From Muribaculaceae bacterium (lineage in GTDB: Bacteria; Bacteroidota; Bacteroidia; Bacteroidales; Muribaculaceae), in the NCBI GenBank assembly GCA_029051445.1, contig JAIDKP010000254.1:1-7405 (forward strand): a stretch of DNA of 7,405 nt, given 5' to 3'. The notes beneath the pieces were generated by a model. That model saw only the letters and a list, made by a program, of their open reading frames with translations. It was not told the DNA's origin and made no database searches. Each line of letters begins with the position of its first letter. The stretch's first letter is position 1. This document shows, one piece after another, positions 1-5,206 of this stretch. A program made the translations under genes and the position numbers.

Positions 1-556
1 CGACCTGCCCGGCGAGAACAAGTCGGGTTTCGGCACAGCGGGCGGCGTGAGCGAACTCCCGCTCGAGACCTGCCAGCAAATCGTGAACGGCTCGTGGGGC
101 TATCACGTGAACAAGATGAACTGCAAGTCGCCTGTCGAACTTATCAACACACTGGTCGCAACCGCAGGAAAGGGTGCGAATCTGCTTCTCAACATCGGTC
201 CGCGTCCCAACGGGTCAATCCCCGGACCTGCGGCTGAGTCGCTGCGCGGACTTGGCAAGTGGATAAGCAAGTACGGCGAGACTATCTATGAGACCGACAA
301 AGGCGATATTTCAGGTGCCTGGGGATCGTCGACACGCAAGGGCGACCGACTGTTTCTGCATATCACACACCGTCCCGGCGACGAGCTTTATCTGCCTCTG
401 GGATGCAAGGTGAAGTCGGCAAAGATGTTCATAGGGGGCGCACCGGTGAAGTTTAACCAGTGGAAACATGGCATACAGCTGCAATTGCCCGAGGCGACCG
501 ACGGTGAGCCTGTGATGGTGATCGAACTGGTCACGGCCGGAAAAATAGTTTTGTAA
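1..556 (+). CDS. Alpha-L-fucosidase (GH29), C-terminal part, 5' truncated by the window
   Basis: The reading frame is open from base 2 to the TAA at 554-556, giving 184 residues of the C-terminal part of a glycoside hydrolase family 29 fucosidase. Such enzymes release alpha-linked L-fucose from glycans, and in gut Bacteroidales they are normally exported to the periplasm or cell surface. Family signatures are the GSWGYH segment (bases about 92-109) and, further on, LLLNIGPRPNGSIP, both typical of the end of the GH29 barrel. They are followed by a tail that fits the small C-terminal beta domain. The catalytic nucleophile and the signal peptide lie upstream, outside the window, so activity and location cannot be judged here. 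An internal GTG at 47 is not the real start, because the homology-like sequence (DLPGENKSGF) continues upstream of it. The gene converges on the acyl-CoA synthetase gene and is followed by a terminator-like hairpin. Confidence 0.9.
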   Translation, partial: DLPGENKSGFGTAGGVSELPLETCQQIVNGSWGYHVNKMNCKSPVELINTLVATAGKGANLLLNIGPRPNGSIPGPAAESLRGLGKWISKYGETIYETDKGDISGAWGSSTRKGDRLFLHITHRPGDELYLPLGCKVKSAKMFIGGAPVKFNQWKHGIQLQLPEATDGEPVMVIELVTAGKIVL

Positions 557-560
557 CAAG

Positions 561-575
561 GTGCCTTTCAGGCAC
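561..575. repeat. Hairpin 1 of the cluster
   Basis: GTGCCT and AGGCAC form a perfect 6-bp stem around the loop TTC, starting four bases after the fucosidase stop codon. Its core TGCCTTTCAGGCA recurs exactly in hairpin 3. No T-run follows (CTCTTTATG), so it is unlikely to be a terminator by itself. Confidence 0.75.
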
Positions 576-597
576 TCTTTATGTAAGGGTTCTTTGT

Positions 598-634
598 CCG
601 GGCGCACCTGACGGTGCACCCGGCTAATTTTTTT
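598..634 (+). terminator. Hairpin 2: probable intrinsic terminator of the fucosidase gene
   Basis: CCGGGCGCACC (598-608) pairs with GGTGCACCCGG (613-623) around the loop TGAC. The stem is 11 bp with a single C-A mismatch (603/618), and CTAA and seven T residues follow (628-634). A GC-rich stem with a T-run on the + strand, about 40 bases after the fucosidase stop, is the expected form of a Rho-independent terminator. The four-base gap between stem and T-run is longer than ideal. On the opposite strand the mismatch would be a G-U pair, so the stem would be stable in a - strand RNA too. Confidence 0.6.
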
Positions 635-653
635 AAATGCCTTTCAGGCATTT
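635..653. repeat. Hairpin 3 of the cluster
   Basis: AAATGCCT (635-642) and AGGCATTT (646-653) form a perfect 8-bp stem around the loop TTC. Read on the - strand, the stem is followed by A residues rather than T residues, so it is not a terminator for the acyl-CoA synthetase gene. Bases 638-650 repeat the core of hairpin 1 exactly, 76 bases downstream. Confidence 0.75.
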
Positions 654-667
654 GGCATAAGGAGATG

Positions 668-687
668 CAACCCGCACAAGCGGGTTG
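668..687. repeat. Hairpin 4 of the cluster
   Basis: CAACCCGC (668-675) pairs perfectly with GCGGGTTG (680-687) around the loop ACAA. The 8-bp stem is GC-rich and has no T-run on either side. The short word AGATGCA lies just before it and appears again at 693-699. Confidence 0.75.
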
Positions 688-711
688 AAGATAGATGCAC
701 CGTGATGCCCC

Positions 712-745
712 CCTCATGTAGCAGTCTGACGACTGCAACATGGGG
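712..745. repeat. Hairpin 5 of the cluster
   Basis: GCAGTC (721-726) and GACTGC (731-736) flank the loop TGAC. The stem continues outward through an A-A mismatch (720/737) to 712/745, including one T-G wobble, for about 15 pairs in all. It is the longest structure in the cluster. Its arm words GCAGTC and GACTGC also form the arms of hairpin 6, in the opposite order. Confidence 0.75.
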
Positions 746-754
746 TTACATCAT

Positions 755-779
755 ATTTGACTGCCGCCGGCAGTCGAAT
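755..779. repeat. Hairpin 6 of the cluster
   Basis: GACTGCC (759-765) pairs with GGCAGTC (769-775) around the loop GCC. The stem extends outward through a T-G wobble (758/776) and three A-T pairs to 755/779. It lies 65 bases past the stop codon of the convergent acyl-CoA synthetase gene. No T-run follows on the - strand. Confidence 0.75.
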
Positions 780-844
780 TGCAAAATTGCTCTTTTATAG
801 CTACAATAGCCGGATAGCTAAAGTAGGAAGAAGGGGGATCAGGG

Positions 845-2692
845 TTATTTGGCGGAGGGATCGTCGTACATTTCGTCGATCTCTTTTTTGTAGTGGTCGT
901 TGATGACGGGACGCCGCAACTTCAATGTGTTGGTCAACTCACCTGAGTCCATGGTGAATTGTTGTGACAGCAATGTTATGCGTTTAACCCATTCATATCG
1001 GGCAAGGCGATACTGTATGCGCGATATGCGCTTCATGATATACTCTTTGACCCACGGCAGGTTGAGCAATGCCTCACTTGAGATTGTATCGGCCTGACGC
1101 ATACCTCTGCGTGTGCGTGCGTAGCGTCTAATGGCTTCGACCGACGGCACGATCAGCGCAGTGACAAATTTACGTCCCTCTCCTATGACCGCAGCCTGCT
1201 CGATAAAGCGGTCTTCGGTGAGGAGACTCTCGAGTGCCTGCGGCGCGATGTATTTTCCGTTTGAAGTCTTGATGAGATCCTTGATGCGGTCGGTGATCCA
1301 GAGATTGCCTTCGTCATCAATGCGGCCGGCATCTCCTGTGCGGAACCATCCGTCGTGAGTAAAAGCCGCGTCAGTTTCCTCAGGTTTGTTCCAATAACCG
1401 CGCATGACTGTGGGTGCTTTGACCTGCACCTCCAATGTCTCGGGATCAATGCGCACATCTATGCCGTCAAGCGCTGTGCCTACGGAACCTATGCGATATC
1501 CTGCCGACGGGTAGCAGGAGACTGTCGCCGTTGTCTCAGAAAGGCCGTAGCCGACAAGCACGTTTACACCCAATGCATGGAAGAACTCGTTTACGGTATC
1601 TCCGATCGGTGCTCCTGCTGTGGGGAACATTTTGCCACGGTCAACGCCCATCGCCCGACGTATGGGCCGGAATATATTGCGGTCACAGATGCGATAGCTC
1701 ATTTCAAGGAGACGCGGTACCGGAAGACCAAGCCTGATGTAATGCAGATTGCGCGAGCGTCCGACCGACATAGCGGCACGAAATGCCATGCGCTTTACCA
1801 CCGAAGCATTTTCAAGTTTCTCACGTATGGCATCGTAGGCTTTCTCCCAGAAGCGCGGCACAGAACACATGAACGTAGGAGACACGTCCTTTACCGCTTT
1901 TGCCACATCTTTTGGATCGCGGTTTATGTAGACCCGAGTTCCGCAATGAAGGCAGTAGTAGGTCCAGGCTTTCTCAAATATATGGCTAAGGGGCAGGAAA
2001 CAGAGTGATGTGTCGAGTTTTGGATTAAAGCCTTTAAAACGCCTGTCGTGGAATCTTATGGCCTCGTCGAAGCAGTGATGTGTCAGCACAGCTCCTTTTG
2101 GCTCTCCGGTAGTGCCGGATGTATAGATGAGGGTAGCTATGTCTTCGGGAACCGCCGCTGCCATTATCGCTTCGACAGATTTGCGGTTTTCCTCAAGCGC
2201 AATGCTTCCTGACTCAATGAAGTCGGAGAACATCACAGTCGTTTTGTCGTCGCTATCAATGACAACGTCGTCCATCGCCACAATACACATAAAGCCCTCG
2301 TGCAGCGAGTGCAACCGCCGCGCATTGTCGTATTGCTCCCGGCCTCCGCAGAAAAGGATTGCCGCACGACAGTCATTGACTACATAGGCGACCTGATCGG
2401 GACTTGAGGTCGAGTAGATCGATACAGGAACCGCCCGAAGACGGTATGCCGCAAAATCAACGACAAGCGCCTCGGCCCGGTTTGGCGAATACACCGCAAC
2501 ACATTGTCCGGCAGTTATCCCCTTTGCATATAAAGCGGAGGCCAGAGCCTCTACGCGCCCTGCAAAATCTTTCCAGGATACTTCATTCCACTTGTCGGAA
2601 ACCGACTTGCGGTCGGCAAACACGATATCATCAGATTTGCCTTCACCGATCTTACGGGACAGAAGCCCTGTCAATATATTCTGATAATCCAT
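845..2692 (-). CDS. Long-chain fatty-acid--CoA ligase (AMP-forming acyl-CoA synthetase)
   Basis: This 615-residue member of the ANL adenylating superfamily is the usual length for bacterial long-chain acyl-CoA synthetases of the FadD15 type. It activates a fatty acid with ATP to an acyl-adenylate and then transfers the acyl group to CoA, probably at the inner face of the cytoplasmic membrane. Visible motifs, in order, are the phosphate-binding loop YTSGTTGEPKG (190-200), the FLPLSHIFE segment (232-240), the adenine-binding motif GYGLSETTA (381-389), RTGDAG with the ribose-binding Asp (451-456), TDRIKDLIKTSNGKYIAP (467-484) around the hinge, and a late lysine in NTLKLRR (K591) fitting the adenylation lysine. 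All expected active-site motifs are present. No signal peptide or clear membrane segment is seen. The ATG at 2692 follows closely on a TATCTTTG promoter element. The gene stands alone, divergent from the DUF4339-CD225 gene and convergent with the fucosidase gene. The exact chain-length preference cannot be told. Confidence 0.93.
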   Translation of the reverse strand: MDYQNILTGLLSRKIGEGKSDDIVFADRKSVSDKWNEVSWKDFAGRVEALASALYAKGITAGQCVAVYSPNRAEALVVDFAAYRLRAVPVSIYSTSSPDQVAYVVNDCRAAILFCGGREQYDNARRLHSLHEGFMCIVAMDDVVIDSDDKTTVMFSDFIESGSIALEENRKSVEAIMAAAVPEDIATLIYTSGTTGEPKGAVLTHHCFDEAIRFHDRRFKGFNPKLDTSLCFLPLSHIFEKAWTYYCLHCGTRVYINRDPKDVAKAVKDVSPTFMCSVPRFWEKAYDAIREKLENASVVKRMAFRAAMSVGRSRNLHYIRLGLPVPRLLEMSYRICDRNIFRPIRRAMGVDRGKMFPTAGAPIGDTVNEFFHALGVNVLVGYGLSETTATVSCYPSAGYRIGSVGTALDGIDVRIDPETLEVQVKAPTVMRGYWNKPEETDAAFTHDGWFRTGDAGRIDDEGNLWITDRIKDLIKTSNGKYIAPQALESLLTEDRFIEQAAVIGEGRKFVTALIVPSVEAIRRYARTRRGMRQADTISSEALLNLPWVKEYIMKRISRIQYRLARYEWVKRITLLSQQFTMDSGELTNTLKLRRPVINDHYKKEIDEMYDDPSAK

Positions 2693-2713
2693 CTATTTTC
2701 AAAAAATACGATG

Positions 2714-2721
2714 CAAAGATA
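2714..2721 (-). promoter_or_regulatory. Bacteroidetes -7 promoter element for the acyl-CoA synthetase gene
   Basis: Read on the - strand this is TATCTTTG, an exact match to the Bacteroidetes -7 consensus TAnnTTTG. It ends 21 bases before the ATG, so the leader would be only about 15 nt. No convincing -33 TTTG box is seen upstream. Confidence 0.55.
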
Positions 2722-2739
2722 ATAAATATAATGTTGCAG

Positions 2740-2771
2740 GTTGCCATTTAGACCGCTACTACTTATCTTTG
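2740..2771 (+). promoter_or_regulatory. Bacteroidetes promoter for the DUF4339-CD225 gene
   Basis: TATCTTTG at 2764-2771 matches the TAnnTTTG consensus exactly. GTTG at 2740-2743, 20 bases upstream, is a fair -33 box. The -7 element ends 18 bases before the ATG at 2790, and A-rich sequence without a Shine-Dalgarno motif lies between. The same octamer serves the divergent gene on the other strand, with 42 bases between the two. Confidence 0.6.
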
Positions 2772-2789
2772 TGAAAAACAAACGGAAAT

Positions 2790-3296
2790 ATGGCACAGTA
2801 TTATTACCTTGACAGCAGTAACGCACAGCATGGCCCCGTCGACGAGTCGCAGCTGACTGCAAACGGAGTAACCTCAAGCACTCTGGTGTGGTGCGTGGGT
2901 ATGAACGACTGGAAGCCGGCAGGCGAAGTATCGGAGCTGGCATATATTTTCAGGGGACAGCCGGCAGGCACGCCTTATGCCGCTCCCGGCAACAGCTACT
3001 ACGGCCAGCAGCCTTCGGGCGCTCCGATGGCTACCGGCATCGCTCCGTCCAACAATCTCGTGTGGGCTATTCTATCGACGGTTCTTTGCTGCCTGCCGCT
3101 CGGTATCGTATCAATCATATATGCCTCACAGGTCGATTCAGAGTGGACACGCGGCAACTACAACGAGGCTTACCGCAAATCGCGTCTTGCCAGAAACTGG
3201 GCAATCGCTTCGGCCTGCTCGGGTCTTGTTGTCAGCATAATCTACATGGCTTGCATATTCTTAGGCGCATTTGCAGAAGTTCTCGGCAATCTCTGA
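2790..3296 (+). CDS. GYF_2 (DUF4339) and CD225/dispanin domain membrane protein
   Basis: The protein has 168 residues and no known enzymatic activity. Residues about 4-53 match the GYF_2/DUF4339 fold: YYYLDSSNAQHGPVDESQL, then a TLVWCVGMNDWKPAGEV segment with the spaced tryptophans typical of these peptide-binding modules. Residues 57-86 form a Gly/Pro/Tyr-rich linker. Residues about 88-162 are a CD225-like unit: a first membrane segment with the CC pair (100-101) in VLCCLPLGIVSIIYASQV, a basic/polar loop with SRLARNWA, and a second membrane segment (about 141-160). There is no signal peptide, so the GYF_2 part probably faces the cytoplasm. This domain pairing is common in Bacteroidetes, and the role is unknown. 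The gene has its own promoter and runs directly into a DUF2752 gene, which suggests that both act in the same membrane context. Confidence 0.85.
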   Translation: MAQYYYLDSSNAQHGPVDESQLTANGVTSSTLVWCVGMNDWKPAGEVSELAYIFRGQPAGTPYAAPGNSYYGQQPSGAPMATGIAPSNNLVWAILSTVLCCLPLGIVSIIYASQVDSEWTRGNYNEAYRKSRLARNWAIASACSGLVVSIIYMACIFLGAFAEVLGNL

Positions 3297-3661
3297 TCAC
3301 AGTCATCGCCGTTGCCGCAGCCGCAGTGACGGCGATAACAGTGTGGCTTGTCGATCCGAACGAGGCGGTGTGGATGCCCAAGTGCGCCCTGAAGCTGCTT
3401 ACGGGCTACGACTGCCCCGGATGCGGTGCCACTCGCGCGCTGCACGCCGCTCTGCATGGAGATCTTGCTGCTGCAATAAGATATAATTTTTTTCTTGTGG
3501 CCGGGCTGGGGTATGCCATACTTGCCGCCGCAGCGTCATGGCTGCCTGTGTCGCGCAGGCATGAGAGGTTGCGCCGTGCGGTTTTAGGGCGTACGGCCGG
3601 ATGGGTCTATATCACGCTGTTTTTCGCGTGGTGGATAGTCAGGAATATTTTAGGCATCTAA
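3293..3661 (+). CDS. DUF2752 family membrane protein (non-ATG start, position uncertain)
   Basis: This is a small hydrophobic protein of about 122 residues. It is identified by the DUF2752 hallmark TGYDCPGCGATRALHAAL (coding roughly 3401-3454), with the CPGCG cysteine pair that suggests metal binding or a redox role. The hallmark is followed by two further hydrophobic stretches ending in WWIVRNILGI. An N-terminal membrane segment (ITVIAVAAAAVTAITVWL) precedes the DP motif. The family has no established function. No ATG exists in frame before this first membrane segment. I chose CTG 3293 because it overlaps the upstream stop as CTGA, like the common ATGA coupling. TTG 3251 would overlap the upstream gene by 46 bases, and GTG 3326 or 3341 would cut into the first membrane segment. 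The family call is firm; the start is not. Confidence 0.7.
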   Translation: MITVIAVAAAAVTAITVWLVDPNEAVWMPKCALKLLTGYDCPGCGATRALHAALHGDLAAAIRYNFFLVAGLGYAILAAAASWLPVSRRHERLRRAVLGRTAGWVYITLFFAWWIVRNILGI

Positions 3662-3667
3662 TTACCC

Positions 3668-4198
3668 CTAAGATTGCAGAAGTTCGATATAGGAGGGTAT
3701 ATCGTGATGAAAGCGATAGTCCGAGGGCTCTGAGGGATCGGCCTTGCAACAGTAGTGATCGAGACCATTGCTTACGATGATCCATCGGGTGCCAAGAACC
3801 ATATTGTAGCGCAGTATCTGATCAAAAACATTAGCGTTGATGGCGACGGACGGGGCTTTGTATTCAATGATTGCCACCGGATGCGCCGAGGCGTCGTAGA
3901 TGACAGTGTCGCATCGACGCGGCCTACCGTTGTGGCTAAGCGACACTTCGTTTGCCATACGACCCGGCGGATAATGCAAAGCCCCAGCAAGAAAGGCGAC
4001 AAAGTGCTGCCGGACGCGCTCTTCGGGCGTATAGGCTACCCAACGCCTGCGCAGCGGGTCGAAGACCTGAACGGTACCGTCGGGCTGCCGGCGCAACTGC
4101 AACCGCACCGGAGGAAGTCTCAGAGGTGTCGAGTCGGTCACGGCAATCAACGAATCAATAGGGTTTACGGTATTTATCGGACGTTCCGGATGACGCAT
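3668..4198 (-). CDS. HsdR_N domain protein (orphan type I restriction R-subunit N-terminal-like nuclease fold)
   Basis: From the ATG at 4198 the protein has 176 residues. Its core, from about residue 44 (VFDPLRRRWVAYTPEERVRQHFV), matches the small Bacteroidetes proteins built from a type I restriction enzyme R N-terminal domain alone. A complete PD-(D/E)xK-like set is visible: E84 in ANEVSL, D97 in RRCDTVIYD and E112/K114 in IIEYKAP, followed by FDQILRYN and IIVSNG. No helicase, HsdM or HsdS gene lies nearby, so it is not a working type I system here. Whether it cuts DNA is unknown. The ATG start overlaps the end of rsgA by 44 bases; GTG 4141 would avoid the overlap and give 157 residues, nearer the usual family length. 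It is probably cotranscribed with rsgA. It ends six bases from the convergent DUF2752 gene. Confidence 0.8.
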   Translation of the reverse strand: MRHPERPINTVNPIDSLIAVTDSTPLRLPPVRLQLRRQPDGTVQVFDPLRRRWVAYTPEERVRQHFVAFLAGALHYPPGRMANEVSLSHNGRPRRCDTVIYDASAHPVAIIEYKAPSVAINANVFDQILRYNMVLGTRWIIVSNGLDHYCCKADPSEPSDYRFHHDIPSYIELLQS

Positions 4199-5111
4199 CT
4201 TCCATGACCGACAGGTAGGAAGCGTAGCGGCTTTGGGATATGAGCGACTGCTCAAGTGCGTCTTTGACAGCGCATCCGGGCTCTCCGGTGTGTGTGCAGT
4301 CGCCAAAACGGCACTCCCGTCCTTTAGCAAATATTTCCGGGAAATAATGGCTTACCTCACGGGGATCCATGTCGATGGTACCGAACCCTTTTACTCCGGG
4401 TGTGTCGATGACATAACCGGCATCGCCCGGCAAGGGGAACATCTCGGAGAATGTGGTGGTGTGCATGCCTGTACCGTGAATGTCGGAGATGCGGCCAGTG
4501 CGTAGGTCGAGACCGGGTATAAGCTCGTTGATGAGGGTTGTCTTGCCTACACCTGAATTGCCGGATATGAGTGTGATCTTGTCTGACAACAGCGCGCGCA
4601 GGGTGTCGATGCCCTCGCCTGTGCGGGCCGAGATGCCGACAACATCATAGCCTATTGAGCGATAGAGGTAGCTGAACGCTTCGAGATACTCGCTCTCGTC
4701 GCTGTCGGGCTCAATCAGATCGGTCTTGTTGACCACAATGACGGCATGGACTCCATAGGCCTCGGCTGTAGCGAGAAAACGGTCGATAAAGGTAGTGGAG
4801 GTGACCGGGTTGAACAACGTGACCACCAACAGTGCCTGGTCGATGTTGGCGGCAAGAATGTGCGACTCTTTGGAGAGGTTGCTCGCACGGCGTATGATGT
4901 AGTTCTCACGCGGCAGCACCTTGGTTATGAATGCTTCTCCGGGGGTTGCTCCCTGCCTGATCTCGACATGATCCCCCACTGCCACCGGATTGGTCGTGCG
5001 CAGACCACGTATGCGGAAGTTTCCTTTGGCAGCACACATGATCTCGCTACCGTCGGGTGTGAGCACGACGTAACGGCTGCCAGTGTTGCGTATGACTAAA
5101 TTGTAATCCAC
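4155..5111 (-). CDS. rsgA: Ribosome small subunit-dependent GTPase A
   Basis: RsgA is a circularly permuted GTPase that acts late in 30S subunit maturation and checks the decoding site. From GTG 5111 the protein has 318 residues. An N-terminal OB-fold (about 1-66, with KGNFRIRG and NPVAVGD) is followed by the GTPase motifs in permuted order: G4 NKTD (128-131), G5-like ISART (160-164), G1 GNSGVGKTT (184-192), a G2-like GMHTTT (215-220) and G3 DTPG (236-239). A zinc knuckle follows with C267, C272, H274 and C280. All functional motifs are intact. The frame is open up to TTG 5150, but no ATG is available. GTG 5111 places the conserved LVIRNTGS segment at residue 5, as is usual for the family, so I prefer it. 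The gene lies downstream of the DUF3127 gene, with a hairpin (5132-5175) between them. Confidence 0.92.
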   Translation of the reverse strand: MDYNLVIRNTGSRYVVLTPDGSEIMCAAKGNFRIRGLRTTNPVAVGDHVEIRQGATPGEAFITKVLPRENYIIRRASNLSKESHILAANIDQALLVVTLFNPVTSTTFIDRFLATAEAYGVHAVIVVNKTDLIEPDSDESEYLEAFSYLYRSIGYDVVGISARTGEGIDTLRALLSDKITLISGNSGVGKTTLINELIPGLDLRTGRISDIHGTGMHTTTFSEMFPLPGDAGYVIDTPGVKGFGTIDMDPREVSHYFPEIFAKGRECRFGDCTHTGEPGCAVKDALEQSLISQSRYASYLSVMEDASSGTSDKYRKPY

Positions 5112-5131
5112 GTTGCTGAATACAATGCCAA

Positions 5132-5175
5132 AGGCACCGTGTGAGTTCAACGCATAGCCGACTCATCCGGTGCCT
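5132..5175. repeat. Stem-loop between the DUF3127 gene and rsgA
   Basis: AGGCACCG (5132-5139) pairs perfectly with CGGTGCCT (5168-5175). After a small interruption, TGAGT (5142-5146) pairs with ACTCA (5161-5165), leaving a 14-base loop. On the - strand mRNA it lies between the DUF3127 stop and the GTG of rsgA, and it buries the alternative TTG start at 5150. There is no clean T-run after it (TTGGCATTGT), so it is at most a weak terminator or a processing signal. Confidence 0.55.
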
Positions 5176-5206
5176 CTGTGACTGTTTTACAATATCGATC
5201 TTTCGC

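Larger units (their letters stand above)
561..779. repeat. Cluster of six short-loop inverted repeats in the 557-844 intergenic region
   Basis: Within 219 bases there are six separate inverted repeats with 3- or 4-base loops and arms of 6 to 11 bp (up to 15 when extended): 561-575, 598-623, 635-653, 668-687, 712-745 and 755-779. They cover well over half of the interval. Two have the loop TGAC, two have TTC, and hairpins 1 and 3 share the 13-base core TGCCTTTCAGGCA. Together they lie between two convergent genes, where one or two terminators would be enough. The block resembles repetitive extragenic palindromes or a small non-autonomous element, but I see no transposase, terminal repeats or target duplication. 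Bases 780-844 hold only a weak TAGCTA/TAGCTA pair. Confidence 0.8.

Noticed and set aside
311..619. Open frame on the - strand covering the fucosidase end and hairpins 1 and 2
   Set aside because: Its translation has no recognisable family, it runs through a palindromic non-coding region, and the + strand frame is a clear GH29 enzyme.
561..779. CRISPR array
   Set aside because: There is no regularly spaced identical direct repeat. The arm sequences differ between hairpins, spacing is irregular, and no cas genes are present.
561..779. Integron attC-type recombination site cluster or insertion sequence ends
   Set aside because: No paired R and L boxes with the core GTTRRRY pattern could be recognised, no integrase or transposase gene is in the window, and no target duplication flanks the block.
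1355..2008. 217-codon open frame on the + strand opposite the acyl-CoA synthetase gene
   Set aside because: It is antisense to a gene with all expected ANL motifs. Its cysteine-, arginine- and histidine-rich translation looks like a shadow, and it has no promoter.
2888..3292. N-terminal extension of the DUF2752 frame back to 2888, inside the GYF_2-CD225 gene
   Set aside because: The extended part translates to an Arg/Gly/Ser-rich shadow of the upstream gene with no similarity to the DUF2752 family.
3286..3298. Programmed -1 frameshift joining the CD225 and DUF2752 proteins
   Set aside because: The sequence before the stop (GGCAATCTCTGA) has no X XXY YYZ slippery heptamer and no strong downstream stem was seen. 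Reinitiation is simpler.
4199..4330. HsdR_N protein starting at 4330
   Set aside because: The extra 44 residues lie within rsgA coding sequence and look like shadow translation. The ATG at 4198 or GTG at 4141 fits the family length better.
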